A stretch of DNA of 28,981 nt from an uncultured Porphyromonadaceae bacterium (lineage in GTDB: Bacteria > Bacteroidota > Bacteroidia > Bacteroidales > Muribaculaceae), in assembly GCA_900550395.1 (NCBI GenBank), contig URSD01000031.1, forward strand, positions 1-28,981, read 5' to 3'. Positions 22,627-28,981 of this stretch are shown here, piece after piece. Each line of letters begins with the position of its first letter. The first letter of the stretch is position 1. The notes below the pieces were generated by a model. The model was not told the origin of the DNA and ran no database searches. It was given only the letters and a program-made list of their open reading frames with translations. The translations under genes were made by a program, and so were the position numbers.

Positions 22627-24773
22627 ATCTTATGCGGAGTGATTGTACGTTCGCCCAGGCAACGGGCGAATTCCTTGCGCAACTCGTTCAGGCGCATCAG
22701 CTCGCGCAGGTCGTCGGCAGAGCTCCCGTTTGCGTCGAGCCGTGCCTGCAATGTGCGTATCTCCACCTCCAGCACTGCACTTTTCAGTTCGGAAAGTGCA
22801 CGCGGCACAAGGCGTATCAGTCCCTCACGCTCGCTCTCCACTTTGTTGTGCTTGGTATGTACTTTGCTGAGCTGATATTTGTCAATGGTGAGATTGGTTG
22901 CGAGCACGCGCACCTCGTCGTCGGGAGAGGAGCACAGCGTACGGCTCACGAAGTCCTCGGCGGCCATATCCGTCTCCTGTGCCACGAAAGCCTCGCACTC
23001 GGCCTTGATCTGGGCCTCGCGAGCGTTGATGGCGCTCACCGAGAGGTCCTCGTTCCGCAGGGCGGCTATGGCTTCGGCCATGCGGGAGGCGCTTTCATCC
23101 TTCAGTTGCCGGATCCTTTCTTCCCGGTATGCGGGCCACTGACCGGCGGACTCGCGTATCATGTCCATGACGCGACTGCATATGGGATTGCGGAACTCTA
23201 TGGCGTCGCGCTGCATCTCGGTGGTGACGAAGTCAAGCACGCTCATGGGCACCAGATTGCCGTCCTCGTCCTCTGCGTCGCAGAGCTCGCACAGGGCGTA
23301 TTTCACGACATAACGCAGCAGGCGCAGCTCGTAACTGTAGAGGAAGGCGAGGGCGTTTGCCTCGCTCCCGGCTCTTTGGGCTTTTTCTGCCTGTGCCGGC
23401 TGTGTTTCAAGCGACTGTGCCGCACGCTGTCGCATTGCTTTCTTTTCGACGTCCTCCGCCTTTCCGGCTTTGATTCGGGCGAGCTGGAGTCCGAGCGATT
23501 CCTCGCTTACACCGAAATTCCGCGCGCATTCGGCGAGATACACCTGCCGCTTCACCAGGTCGTCTATCGCGGCTACCGAGCGCAGCACATCGTTTATCAC
23601 GTCGGCGCGCCGTATGGGGTCGTCGGCAGCATCCTTCAGCAGGATTGCCGTTTTGAAGCGTATGAAGTCGGTCTCGTTGTCGGCGATATATTTCTCCACC
23701 TCGGCCGTGCTGTGGCTCTGGGCGAACGAGTCGGGGTCGTCGCCGTCGGGCAGCAGCAGCACCTTGATGTTGAGGCCCTCGGCAAGGAGCATGTCGATAC
23801 CGCGCAGCGATGCCTTTATGCCTGCCGCGTCGGAGTCGTATATCACGGTCACGTTCTCCGTGAAGCGGTGTATCAGGCGTATCTGCCCTTCGGTCAGCGA
23901 CGTACCGGACGAGGCCACCGTGTTGCTGATTCCGGCCTGATGCATGGATATCACATCCATATATCCTTCCACGAGTATGCACTTGCCGCGCTCCACAATC
24001 GACCGCTTGGCCTGAAACAGACCGTACAGCTGGTTGCTCTTGCTGTATATCTCCGATTCGGGAGAGTTGACGTACTTGGCTACCTGCTTGTCGTTCCGCA
24101 GCGTACGGCCTCCGAAGGCCACCACCTTGCCTGAGATGGAATGTACGGGGTAAATGACGCGTCCCTTGAAGCGGTCGTACACGCTGTGGCGTTCCTCGTT
24201 GCGGATGCACAGACCGCTTTTCACGAGGTATTTCTCCTCGAAGCCCCTGGCTATGGCGGCGTCATGGAGGGCTGTGCTCTTGTCGAGGGCGTAGCCGAGA
24301 TGGAAGCGGCGCACCATCTCGTCGTTGATGCCTCGTTCGCGGAAGTAGGCGAGACCTATGTCCCGGCCGTCGGGAGTGGAGCTGAGGTTTTCCTCGAAGT
24401 GAGCCATGGCGAAGTCGTTGACGGCGAAGAGCGATTCTCGCTCGTTCTCCATCTGCCGTTCTTCGTCGGTCAGTTCATGCTCCTGGATCTCTATATTATA
24501 TTTGTGGGCAAGATAGCGCAGCGCTTCCTGGAAGCTCATCTGCTCGTGCTCCATGATGAAGTTGACGGCCGAACCGCCTTTGCCGCAGCTGAAGCACTTG
24601 CATATTCCTCTTGCCGGAGAGACGCTGAACGACGGCGTCCTCTCGTTGTGAAAAGGACATAGACCTATATAGTTGGCACCGCGTCGCTTGAGGCTGACGA
24701 AGTCGCTCACCACCTCCACTATGTTGGCGGTGTCGAGTATGTGCCGTACTGTTTCCTGGTCTATTCTTCTCAT
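22623..24773 (-). CDS. dnaG: DNA primase
   Basis: Synthesises RNA primers at the replication fork. The 716 residues begin with the CHC2 zinc domain (Cys39, His42, Cys60, Cys63), then the RNA-polymerase core (about 110-430). Its TOPRIM acids are Glu269 in VEGYMDV, Asp313 and Asp315 in YDSDAAG, and DGDDPDSF at 343-350. The C-terminal 270 residues, mostly charged helices, should include the DnaB-binding domain. It is longer than E. coli DnaG (581), as in other Bacteroidota. It starts 72 bases after the prs stop, with a strong hairpin 16 bases before its ATG. Confidence 0.96.
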   Translation of the reverse strand: MRRIDQETVRHILDTANIVEVVSDFVSLKRRGANYIGLCPFHNERTPSFSVSPARGICKCFSCGKGGSAVNFIMEHEQMSFQEALRYLAHKYNIEIQEHELTDEERQMENERESLFAVNDFAMAHFEENLSSTPDGRDIGLAYFRERGINDEMVRRFHLGYALDKSTALHDAAIARGFEEKYLVKSGLCIRNEERHSVYDRFKGRVIYPVHSISGKVVAFGGRTLRNDKQVAKYVNSPESEIYSKSNQLYGLFQAKRSIVERGKCILVEGYMDVISMHQAGISNTVASSGTSLTEGQIRLIHRFTENVTVIYDSDAAGIKASLRGIDMLLAEGLNIKVLLLPDGDDPDSFAQSHSTAEVEKYIADNETDFIRFKTAILLKDAADDPIRRADVINDVLRSVAAIDDLVKRQVYLAECARNFGVSEESLGLQLARIKAGKAEDVEKKAMRQRAAQSLETQPAQAEKAQRAGSEANALAFLYSYELRLLRYVVKYALCELCDAEDEDGNLVPMSVLDFVTTEMQRDAIEFRNPICSRVMDMIRESAGQWPAYREERIRQLKDESASRMAEAIAALRNEDLSVSAINAREAQIKAECEAFVAQETDMAAEDFVSRTLCSSPDDEVRVLATNLTIDKYQLSKVHTKHNKVESEREGLIRLVPRALSELKSAVLEVEIRTLQARLDANGSSADDLRELMRLNELRKEFARCLGERTITPHKI

Positions 24774-24789
24774 TTATGGCTATTTATAC

Positions 24790-24826
24790 CGTCAAGGCCG
24801 GAAAAACTGGGTTCCCGGCCTTGACG
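24790..24826 (-). other. 12-bp hairpin between prs and dnaG
   Basis: CGTCAAGGCCGG (24790-24801) and CCGGCCTTGACG (24815-24826) form a perfect 12-bp stem with a 13-base loop. On the minus strand it is followed by GTATAAATAGCC, not a U-tract, so it is not a typical intrinsic terminator. It may be an attenuator, a processing signal or a 3'-end protector. Confidence 0.8.
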
Positions 24827-24845
24827 AGATGGGTATTTTCCTGCC

Positions 24846-25796
24846 TCAGTATTTTATAAGATACTGCGACGATATGCTCTGATTGCTGTGTACGCGGCGT
24901 ATCGTGTCGGCGAAAAGCCGGGCCACGGAAATGATGGTGCACTTGGTGCAGGTGCCGTGGTAGGGTATCGAGTTGGTGAAGATCATCTCCTGGATGGCCG
25001 ACTCCTGCACACGGTCGCTGGCGGGGTCGCTCATGATGGCGTGGGTGCAGAGAGCCCGTACGCTCAGAGCGCCGTTCTCCATCATCAGATTGGCGGCCTT
25101 CGTGATGGTGCCGGCAGTGTCCACCATGTCGTCTATGAGTATGACGTTCTTGTCCTTCACGTCGCCTATGACGGTCATTTTTGCCACCACATTGGCCTTG
25201 GCGCGCTGCTTGTGGCAGAGTACCAGAGGCAGGTCGAGGTACTTGGCGTAGCTGTTGGCTCGCTTCGCGCCGCCTACGTCGGGGGTGGCTATCACCATGT
25301 TCTCCAGCTTGAGCGACTGGAGGTAGGGAATGAACACCGACGAAGCATAAAGGTGGTCCACCGGCACATTGAAAAATCCCTGAATCTGCTCGGCATGGAG
25401 GTCCATGCATATCACGCGGTCAACGCCGGCGGTGGTGAGCAGGTCGCTGACGAGTTTTGCGGCGATGCTGACGCGGGGTTTGTCCTTGCGGTCCTGACGG
25501 GCCCATCCGAAGTACGGCATCACGGCCACGATGTTCTTGGCCGAGGCGCGCTTGGCTGCGTCGATCATCAGAAGCAGCTCCATCAGGTTGTCGCAGTTGG
25601 GGAAAGTGCTCTGTACGAGATACACCTCGCAGCCGCGGATGGATTCCTCGAACGATACCTCGAATTCACCGTCGGCAAAGCGTTCTATCTTCATTTTGCC
25701 CAACTCGACGCCGAGTTCTTTGCAAATCTCTTCGGCGATGTAGCGCGAGCGCGTGCCGGAGAAGATTTTGAAAGGAGTGGTTATGGAATTTTCCAT
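24846..25796 (-). CDS. prs: Ribose-phosphate pyrophosphokinase
   Basis: Makes PRPP from ribose 5-phosphate and ATP, feeding nucleotide, histidine and tryptophan synthesis. The 316 residues match class I enzymes. Visible blocks are FADGEFEVSFEESIRG, the flexible loop YFGWARQDRKDKPR (95-108), the metal/ATP block MDLHAEQIQGFF (131-142) and the PRPP loop VILIDDMVDTAGT (218-230). It has its own -7 box directly upstream, so it is probably transcribed independently of the upstream GH13 gene. Length and motifs are normal. Confidence 0.96.
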   Translation of the reverse strand: MENSITTPFKIFSGTRSRYIAEEICKELGVELGKMKIERFADGEFEVSFEESIRGCEVYLVQSTFPNCDNLMELLLMIDAAKRASAKNIVAVMPYFGWARQDRKDKPRVSIAAKLVSDLLTTAGVDRVICMDLHAEQIQGFFNVPVDHLYASSVFIPYLQSLKLENMVIATPDVGGAKRANSYAKYLDLPLVLCHKQRAKANVVAKMTVIGDVKDKNVILIDDMVDTAGTITKAANLMMENGALSVRALCTHAIMSDPASDRVQESAIQEMIFTNSIPYHGTCTKCTIISVARLFADTIRRVHSNQSISSQYLIKY

Positions 25797-25822
25797 TGTT
25801 ATTTAGGGTATGATTGGATGCG

Positions 25823-25830
25823 CAAAATTA
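25823..25830 (-). promoter_or_regulatory. Candidate -7 box of prs
   Basis: On the minus strand TAATTTTG, an exact TAnnTTTG match in the 35-base gap between the GH13 gene and prs. No TTTG lies at the -33 distance. The predicted start near 25815 leaves a leader of about 20 bases. Confidence 0.5.
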
Positions 25831-25831
25831 G

Positions 25832-27556
25832 TCATTTTTTTGAAGATTTCGGGGATGTTCCCGATACTTTTTTGCGAGGAATACGCCAGATTGCGGCCCC
25901 ATGGGGTGCCAGACGGCACGGGAAAGGCTTCTCGGCGCAGAAGTCCACGCCGGCTTTGTCGCCGCCGAGCAGTTCGGTAGCCCTGGTCTTGCGCGGCTCT
26001 ATGCCCAGCGTGTCGAACGCATGCTGCGGGATGTTTATGAGCATGTCCGCCTCGCTGTCGCCGAAGTTCACGGCCACAAGCAGGGTGGCATCGGCGCCTC
26101 CGCGCAGGAAGGCATACTGACGGTGAGGATTGAAACGCGGGTTGTCGTAGTTCACGTACATCAGGTCGAAGAACTTTCCGTCCCTCAGTGCGTCTTCGGA
26201 GTTTATCAGGCCCAGCACACGGCGGTACTGGGCGAGCAAAGCTTCCTCGTCGGCCGACAGCGGACCGTCGCAGCCGCCGTTGTTGTACAGACGCCTTACC
26301 GTTGCCACGCTCCAGTAGTCAAATATGGTGGTACGCCCGTCATGTCCGCTGTAGCCCTCGGCGTCGGCTCCCGGTTCGCCTATCTCCTGACCGAAGTATA
26401 TCATCATCGCACCGGTGCCTATGGCGGCGCTGACTACGAGCGAGGGTAGGGCGCGCCGTGCGTCGCCGGCATACTGCACGGACGCGAAGCGCTGCTCGTC
26501 GTGGTTCTCCAGGAAGTTGAGCATGTGGCCGGATATTCCCTCTACGGTCTGCCAGCAGGATGTCAGGCAGGCGGCCGACACGCTGCCTGTCTCTATCGCG
26601 CGCAGCGTGTCGTAAAGCGTTACCTTGTCATAGAGGTAGTCGAATCCGCCCTCGAATATGTACGGCCGGTAAAGCCCTACGTCGTAAATTTCGGCGATGA
26701 ACTTGATGTCGGGGTAGTGCGCCCTGACGTTTGCGATGGCCCAGTGCCAGAATTCCACGGGCACCATGTGTACCATGTCGCAGCGGAAAGCATCCACGCC
26801 CTTTGCTGCCCAGTAGCGAAGTATGCTGAGCATCTTCAGCCATGTCGGCGGTATGGGGTCGAAATGCTTGCTCCCGTTGGCGGGGTCAACGCCGTAGTTG
26901 AGCTTCACGGTGTCATACCAGTCGTTGACGCCGGGGAAGGCTGTGTAGCAGTCGTTTCCGGTGGCGCGCGCCGGAAACTCCACATAAGCGTCGTCGCCGC
27001 TGCCCATGTCTGCGTGCGGCTCGAATTTCTGCCGCGGGATGTAGTAGAAATTATTGGCGGGCGAGAAGAACATGTCTGTATTGTCGCCGTCGCCGAAGTC
27101 CCTGACTCCGGCAGGTGCAGCGTCCGAACGGTATTCCCTTGCCACATGGTTGGGCACGAAGTCAATCACCACTTTCATGCCGGCATGGTGGATGCGGCGT
27201 ACGCAGGCCTCGAACTCGTCGAGACGGTGCGGCACATCCTCTGCAAGGTCAGGGTCTATGTCGTAGTAATCCGTTATGGCATAAGGACTTCCGGCATGGC
27301 CCTTGATGACGTGTGGATTGTCGCGGGGGATGCCGTAGCGTGTGTAGTCGGCGTCGTGAGAGTGCTCTATCACTCCTGTCAGCCATATGTGATTGCAGCC
27401 CAGGCCTTTAATGTAGCCTATGGCTTCTGATGTTAACCCGTTCAGTTTTCCGGAACCGTTCACTTCGATTGGCGCTCCGGGCAACGGGCACAGACATGTG
27501 TTTGCGAAAAGACGGGGAAGAACCTGATATATTACCGGACGTTGTGTATGTTTCAT
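25832..27556 (-). CDS. Cytoplasmic GH13 alpha-amylase-family enzyme
   Basis: A 574-residue glycoside hydrolase family 13 protein acting on alpha-glucans or related sugars. The four GH13 regions are complete: DFVPNH (132-137), DAFRCDM with nucleophile Asp260, FIAEIYD with acid/base Glu289, and FLENHDE with Asp353. About 118 residues between the first two form domain B; a C-terminal beta domain follows. I chose ATG 27556 (MKHTQRPVIYQVLPR), which lies 29 bases after the patatin-like stop; ATG 27613 would overlap it. There is no signal peptide or lipobox and no SusC/D neighbour, so it probably works on internal glycogen or imported oligosaccharides. Specificity (amylase, trehalose-related, transferase) is open. 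Confidence 0.88.
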   Translation of the reverse strand: MKHTQRPVIYQVLPRLFANTCLCPLPGAPIEVNGSGKLNGLTSEAIGYIKGLGCNHIWLTGVIEHSHDADYTRYGIPRDNPHVIKGHAGSPYAITDYYDIDPDLAEDVPHRLDEFEACVRRIHHAGMKVVIDFVPNHVAREYRSDAAPAGVRDFGDGDNTDMFFSPANNFYYIPRQKFEPHADMGSGDDAYVEFPARATGNDCYTAFPGVNDWYDTVKLNYGVDPANGSKHFDPIPPTWLKMLSILRYWAAKGVDAFRCDMVHMVPVEFWHWAIANVRAHYPDIKFIAEIYDVGLYRPYIFEGGFDYLYDKVTLYDTLRAIETGSVSAACLTSCWQTVEGISGHMLNFLENHDEQRFASVQYAGDARRALPSLVVSAAIGTGAMMIYFGQEIGEPGADAEGYSGHDGRTTIFDYWSVATVRRLYNNGGCDGPLSADEEALLAQYRRVLGLINSEDALRDGKFFDLMYVNYDNPRFNPHRQYAFLRGGADATLLVAVNFGDSEADMLINIPQHAFDTLGIEPRKTRATELLGGDKAGVDFCAEKPFPCRLAPHGAAIWRIPRKKVSGTSPKSSKK

Positions 27557-27585
27557 GGGGTCTATTGTTTCAAAAGCAAGAAATA

Positions 27586-28392
27586 TCAGCGGTCGGGGTG
27601 GGGATTCTGCCACATACCGGCATCGCGCAGAGCACGCCGCATATGCATGTACCCACTTTCGTAGACATTTCGTATAAGTTTCAGATTGAAAGGCGAATAA
27701 TGCGAGATTTCAGGCGTCTGCACCGATATGTCGCACAGCGCCATATCCTCGGCCTGATTGGCTTTCAGCATCATGCTGTACGAGCGCAGAGCCACGCCAA
27801 GCAGCGTGTTGCTCTTGTGGGTCAGACGCATCGGACTCACGTTTATGCCAATCAGCGTCTCGCATTTGTCCCTGATAATCCAGGCCGGATGGTTGCGCAG
27901 CACGCCGCCGTCCACATAATATGTTCCATCTATCTTCACCGGCTTGAATACAATCGGAATGCTGCATGAGGCCATCATTCGCGGACCTATCGGACCGGTG
28001 TGGAATTCAAACGGCTCACCGCGGTCCAGATCGGTTACACCTATATATGTAGGAATGGGAAGATCCTCAAGGTTACGTTCGCCGCCGATAGCACGCATTA
28101 TGAAATTCTTGAATTTCTCAATGCCGAACAATCCGCCGCTGCCGAGCTGGAGAGTGGCGAAATCGGAAAAGCCACGCTCGCTGAACAGCCGCAGCATATT
28201 CTCCGGCGACACACCCGCCGAATACAGCACGGCAACTATCGAGCCGGCACTCACACCGGCAATAATATCAGGCTTCAGACCGGCTTCCTCGACAGCCTTC
28301 AGCGCTCCGGCGTGTGCAAAACCGCGAGCACCGCCGCCGCTGAGGGCAATACCGAGACGATACGGACGCTGTTCATTAGATGCCTTTTCCAT
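27586..28392 (-). CDS. Patatin-like phospholipase
   Basis: A 268-residue serine hydrolase of the patatin/RssA type, expected to cleave acyl esters of lipids. The catalytic parts are complete: oxyanion loop GGGARG (19-24), nucleophile Ser48 in GVSAG, and dyad Asp161 in VDGGVLRNHP. Start choice: an open frame extends to 28443 with a hydrophobic N-terminus, but the promoter (28413-28444) lies inside that extension, so translation must start at 28398 (MWMEK) or 28392 (MEKASN). The family N-terminus favours 28392. Without the extension there is no signal peptide, so it is cytoplasmic. It heads the run towards the GH13 gene. Confidence 0.87.
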   Translation of the reverse strand: MEKASNEQRPYRLGIALSGGGARGFAHAGALKAVEEAGLKPDIIAGVSAGSIVAVLYSAGVSPENMLRLFSERGFSDFATLQLGSGGLFGIEKFKNFIMRAIGGERNLEDLPIPTYIGVTDLDRGEPFEFHTGPIGPRMMASCSIPIVFKPVKIDGTYYVDGGVLRNHPAWIIRDKCETLIGINVSPMRLTHKSNTLLGVALRSYSMMLKANQAEDMALCDISVQTPEISHYSPFNLKLIRNVYESGYMHMRRALRDAGMWQNPHPDR

Positions 28393-28412
28393 CCACATTT
28401 CCAATTTTATTG

Positions 28413-28444
28413 CAAAAATAAGGATAATCAACCAAAACCGCAAA
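28413..28444 (-). promoter_or_regulatory. Promoter of the patatin-like gene
   Basis: On the minus strand TTTG (28444-28441), 20 bases, then TATTTTTG (28420-28413): both boxes and spacing match the Bacteroidota consensus. Start of transcription near 28406, leaving 8-14 bases of leader. Confidence 0.7.
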
Positions 28445-28503
28445 CATTTATCTCCAAATAAAAGTTTGATAATCCGTATTATGTTAAATTACGTAACCCA
28501 CAT

Positions 28504-28578
28504 CCGCCCTCTTACCTATAAGTTATCAACTATCAGATAAAGAAGAAAGAGCGTGGGAGCGCTCCACGCGCGAGTCCA
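28504..28578. repeat. Repeat unit 1
   Basis: Runs from CCGCCC to GCGCGAGTCCA and contains TTATCAACTATCA, AAGAAGAAAGAGCG and a hairpin GCGTGG-N7-CCACGC (28551-28569). It aligns imperfectly with unit 2, 129 bases further on. Confidence 0.65.
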
Positions 28579-28593
28579 GTTAGCAAATTGTAG

Positions 28594-28613
28594 GGGCGCG
28601 ATACATCGCGCCC
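28594..28613. repeat. REP-like hairpin between the repeat units
   Basis: GGGCGCGAT-AC-ATCGCGCCC, a perfect 9-bp inverted repeat with a 2-base centre, preceded by TTGTAG. Short palindromes of the form TAGGGGCG-N-CGCCC are common interspersed elements in gut bacteria, as I recall them. Confidence 0.7.
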
Positions 28614-28632
28614 GCATCCACAGAAGCAGCCA

Positions 28633-28701
28633 CCGCCCCCTTACACCTATCCCCAATAAACTATCAACTCAAGAAGAAAAAGCGCGGGACGCGCGAGTCC
28701 A
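28633..28701. repeat. Repeat unit 2
   Basis: Runs from CCGCCC to ACGCGCGAGTCCA like unit 1, with AACTATCAACTCAAGAAG and a hairpin GCGCG-GGA-CGCGC (28682-28694). Differences from unit 1 in the hairpin keep the stem while changing the sequence. Confidence 0.65.
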
Positions 28702-28778
28702 TGATTAACCACGTGTGAAGCGCAGCGGAACGCGTGGTAGAGAGTCTCCCATAGCAGAGAACCACGGAGTGGTGGACT
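28696..28778. repeat. Nested inverted repeats after unit 2
   Basis: AGTCCA (28696-28701) and TGGACT (28773-28778) enclose two inner hairpins: ACCACG/CGTGGT (28708-28713, 28733-28738) and ACCAC-GGA-GTGGT (28761-28773). The overlap of the last stem with the outer arm by one base means both cannot form completely at once. Confidence 0.5.
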
Positions 28779-28941
28779 TGTATCTAATTAAATTTCAATC
28801 TGTTATTTTTGTTATCTCTGTATTTTTGTATCGATAACACCCACTTGGCAATTTCCCCCAAACTAAAAATTTTTCTGACGAAAATGCAAATTTTTTCTCC
28901 CTAATCCACAGCGAGTTATCCTCAATTTTAACATTTATTAG

Positions 28942-28976
28942 CTATGAAATGAGCCGGGGGGTGGTTCATTTCATAG
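28942..28976. repeat. 11-bp hairpin near the window edge
   Basis: CTATGAAATGA (28942-28952) and TCATTTCATAG (28966-28976) with a 13-base G-rich loop. It may be a terminator or operator of a gene beyond the window; no U-tract is visible within the window. Confidence 0.6.
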
Positions 28977-28981
28977 TTCCA

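Larger units (their letters stand above)
28445..28981. other. Gene-free region with repeats and hairpins
   Basis: About 540 bases without a supportable gene or tRNA. From 28504 to 28780 it carries two related repeat units and several G+C-rich hairpins; from 28781 on it is A+T-rich. A 7-base inverted repeat TGTTATC / GATAACA (28810-28816, 28833-28839) and an 11-bp hairpin at 28942-28976 lie in the A+T-rich part. Confidence 0.7.

Noticed and set aside
22494..24134. 546-codon open frame on the plus strand opposite dnaG
   Set aside because: It is antisense to a clear dnaG, has no recognisable domain, and is rich in His/Val/Gly/Leu as expected from the reverse complement of G+C-rich codons.
24888..26120. 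410-codon plus-strand open frame opposite prs and the GH13 3' end
   Set aside because: It crosses two real genes and an intergenic promoter on the other strand and has no domain.
28393..28443. Hydrophobic N-terminal extension of the patatin-like protein (possible membrane anchor)
   Set aside because: A full consensus promoter lies inside this stretch, so it should not be on the main transcript.
28551..28578. Possible tRNA-like fold in the repeat tract
   Set aside because: Only one stem is convincing; there is no acceptor/T-arm pairing and no T-loop consensus.
28504..28780. CRISPR array
   Set aside because: There are only two imperfect 70-base units separated by 54 bases, not regular short repeats with uniform spacers, and no cas genes are nearby.
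28810..28839. Promoter with operator: TATTTTTG at 28821-28828 inside TGTTATC/GATAACA arms
   Set aside because: The only upstream TTTG is 9 bases away instead of 19-21, and no gene follows within the window; the arms are too short to be convincing.

Overview
The window looks like a chromosomal segment of a Bacteroidales bacterium, most likely of the Muribaculaceae type. The evidence is: promoters of the Bacteroidota form (TTTG, 19-20 bases, TAnnTTTG), mostly no Shine-Dalgarno sequences, a fused FTCD-type histidine-degradation enzyme with a long urocanate hydratase, Bacteroidota-style lipoprotein and TPR proteins, and a G+C content in the mid-fifties. The family-level assignment is inference; no rRNA or other marker is present.

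Layout. Positions 1-6004 (minus) hold the histidine utilisation operon, transcribed ftcD-hutU-hutH-hutI, with hutI cut by the window edge; it converts histidine to glutamate and a one-carbon folate. Positions 6352-9952 (plus) hold aspS, a Nif3-family protein and a coiled-coil zinc-ribbon protein, ending at a hairpin terminator. The right arm of that terminator contains the -33 box of the next promoter. Positions 10059-14112 (plus) hold a TM2 membrane protein, a PBP4-type peptidase (dacB), an acidic protein of unknown function, rsmI and a coiled-coil lipoprotein, closed by a bidirectional terminator at 14133-14174. Positions 14185-17969 (minus) hold a NupG-like nucleoside transporter, rsmE and a secreted TPR protein. 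A divergent promoter pair at 17996-18069 then fires this operon leftwards and a UvrX-like Y-family polymerase plus YolD-like gene rightwards.

The most unusual part is 19970-22196 (minus): a compact four-gene unit with 4-8 base overlaps. It encodes a HipB-like regulator, a HipS-like small protein, a HipT-like kinase and an HD-domain phosphohydrolase. It is preceded by three 18-base operator-like sites spaced exactly 41 bases apart and overlying the predicted promoter. The unit is visibly poorer in G+C than both flanks and sits where the polymerase/yolD and dnaG/yjbQ operons would otherwise converge. I read it as an acquired HipBST-type toxin-antitoxin system extended by an HD enzyme.

Positions 22210-28398 (minus) hold a patatin-like hydrolase, a cytoplasmic GH13 enzyme, prs, dnaG and yjbQ. 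They lie in one direction with short gaps, and there is a strong hairpin without a U-tract between prs and dnaG. The last 540 bases (28444-28981) hold no gene but carry a promoter, two related 70-base repeat units, several G+C-rich hairpins and an 11-bp inverted repeat near the edge.
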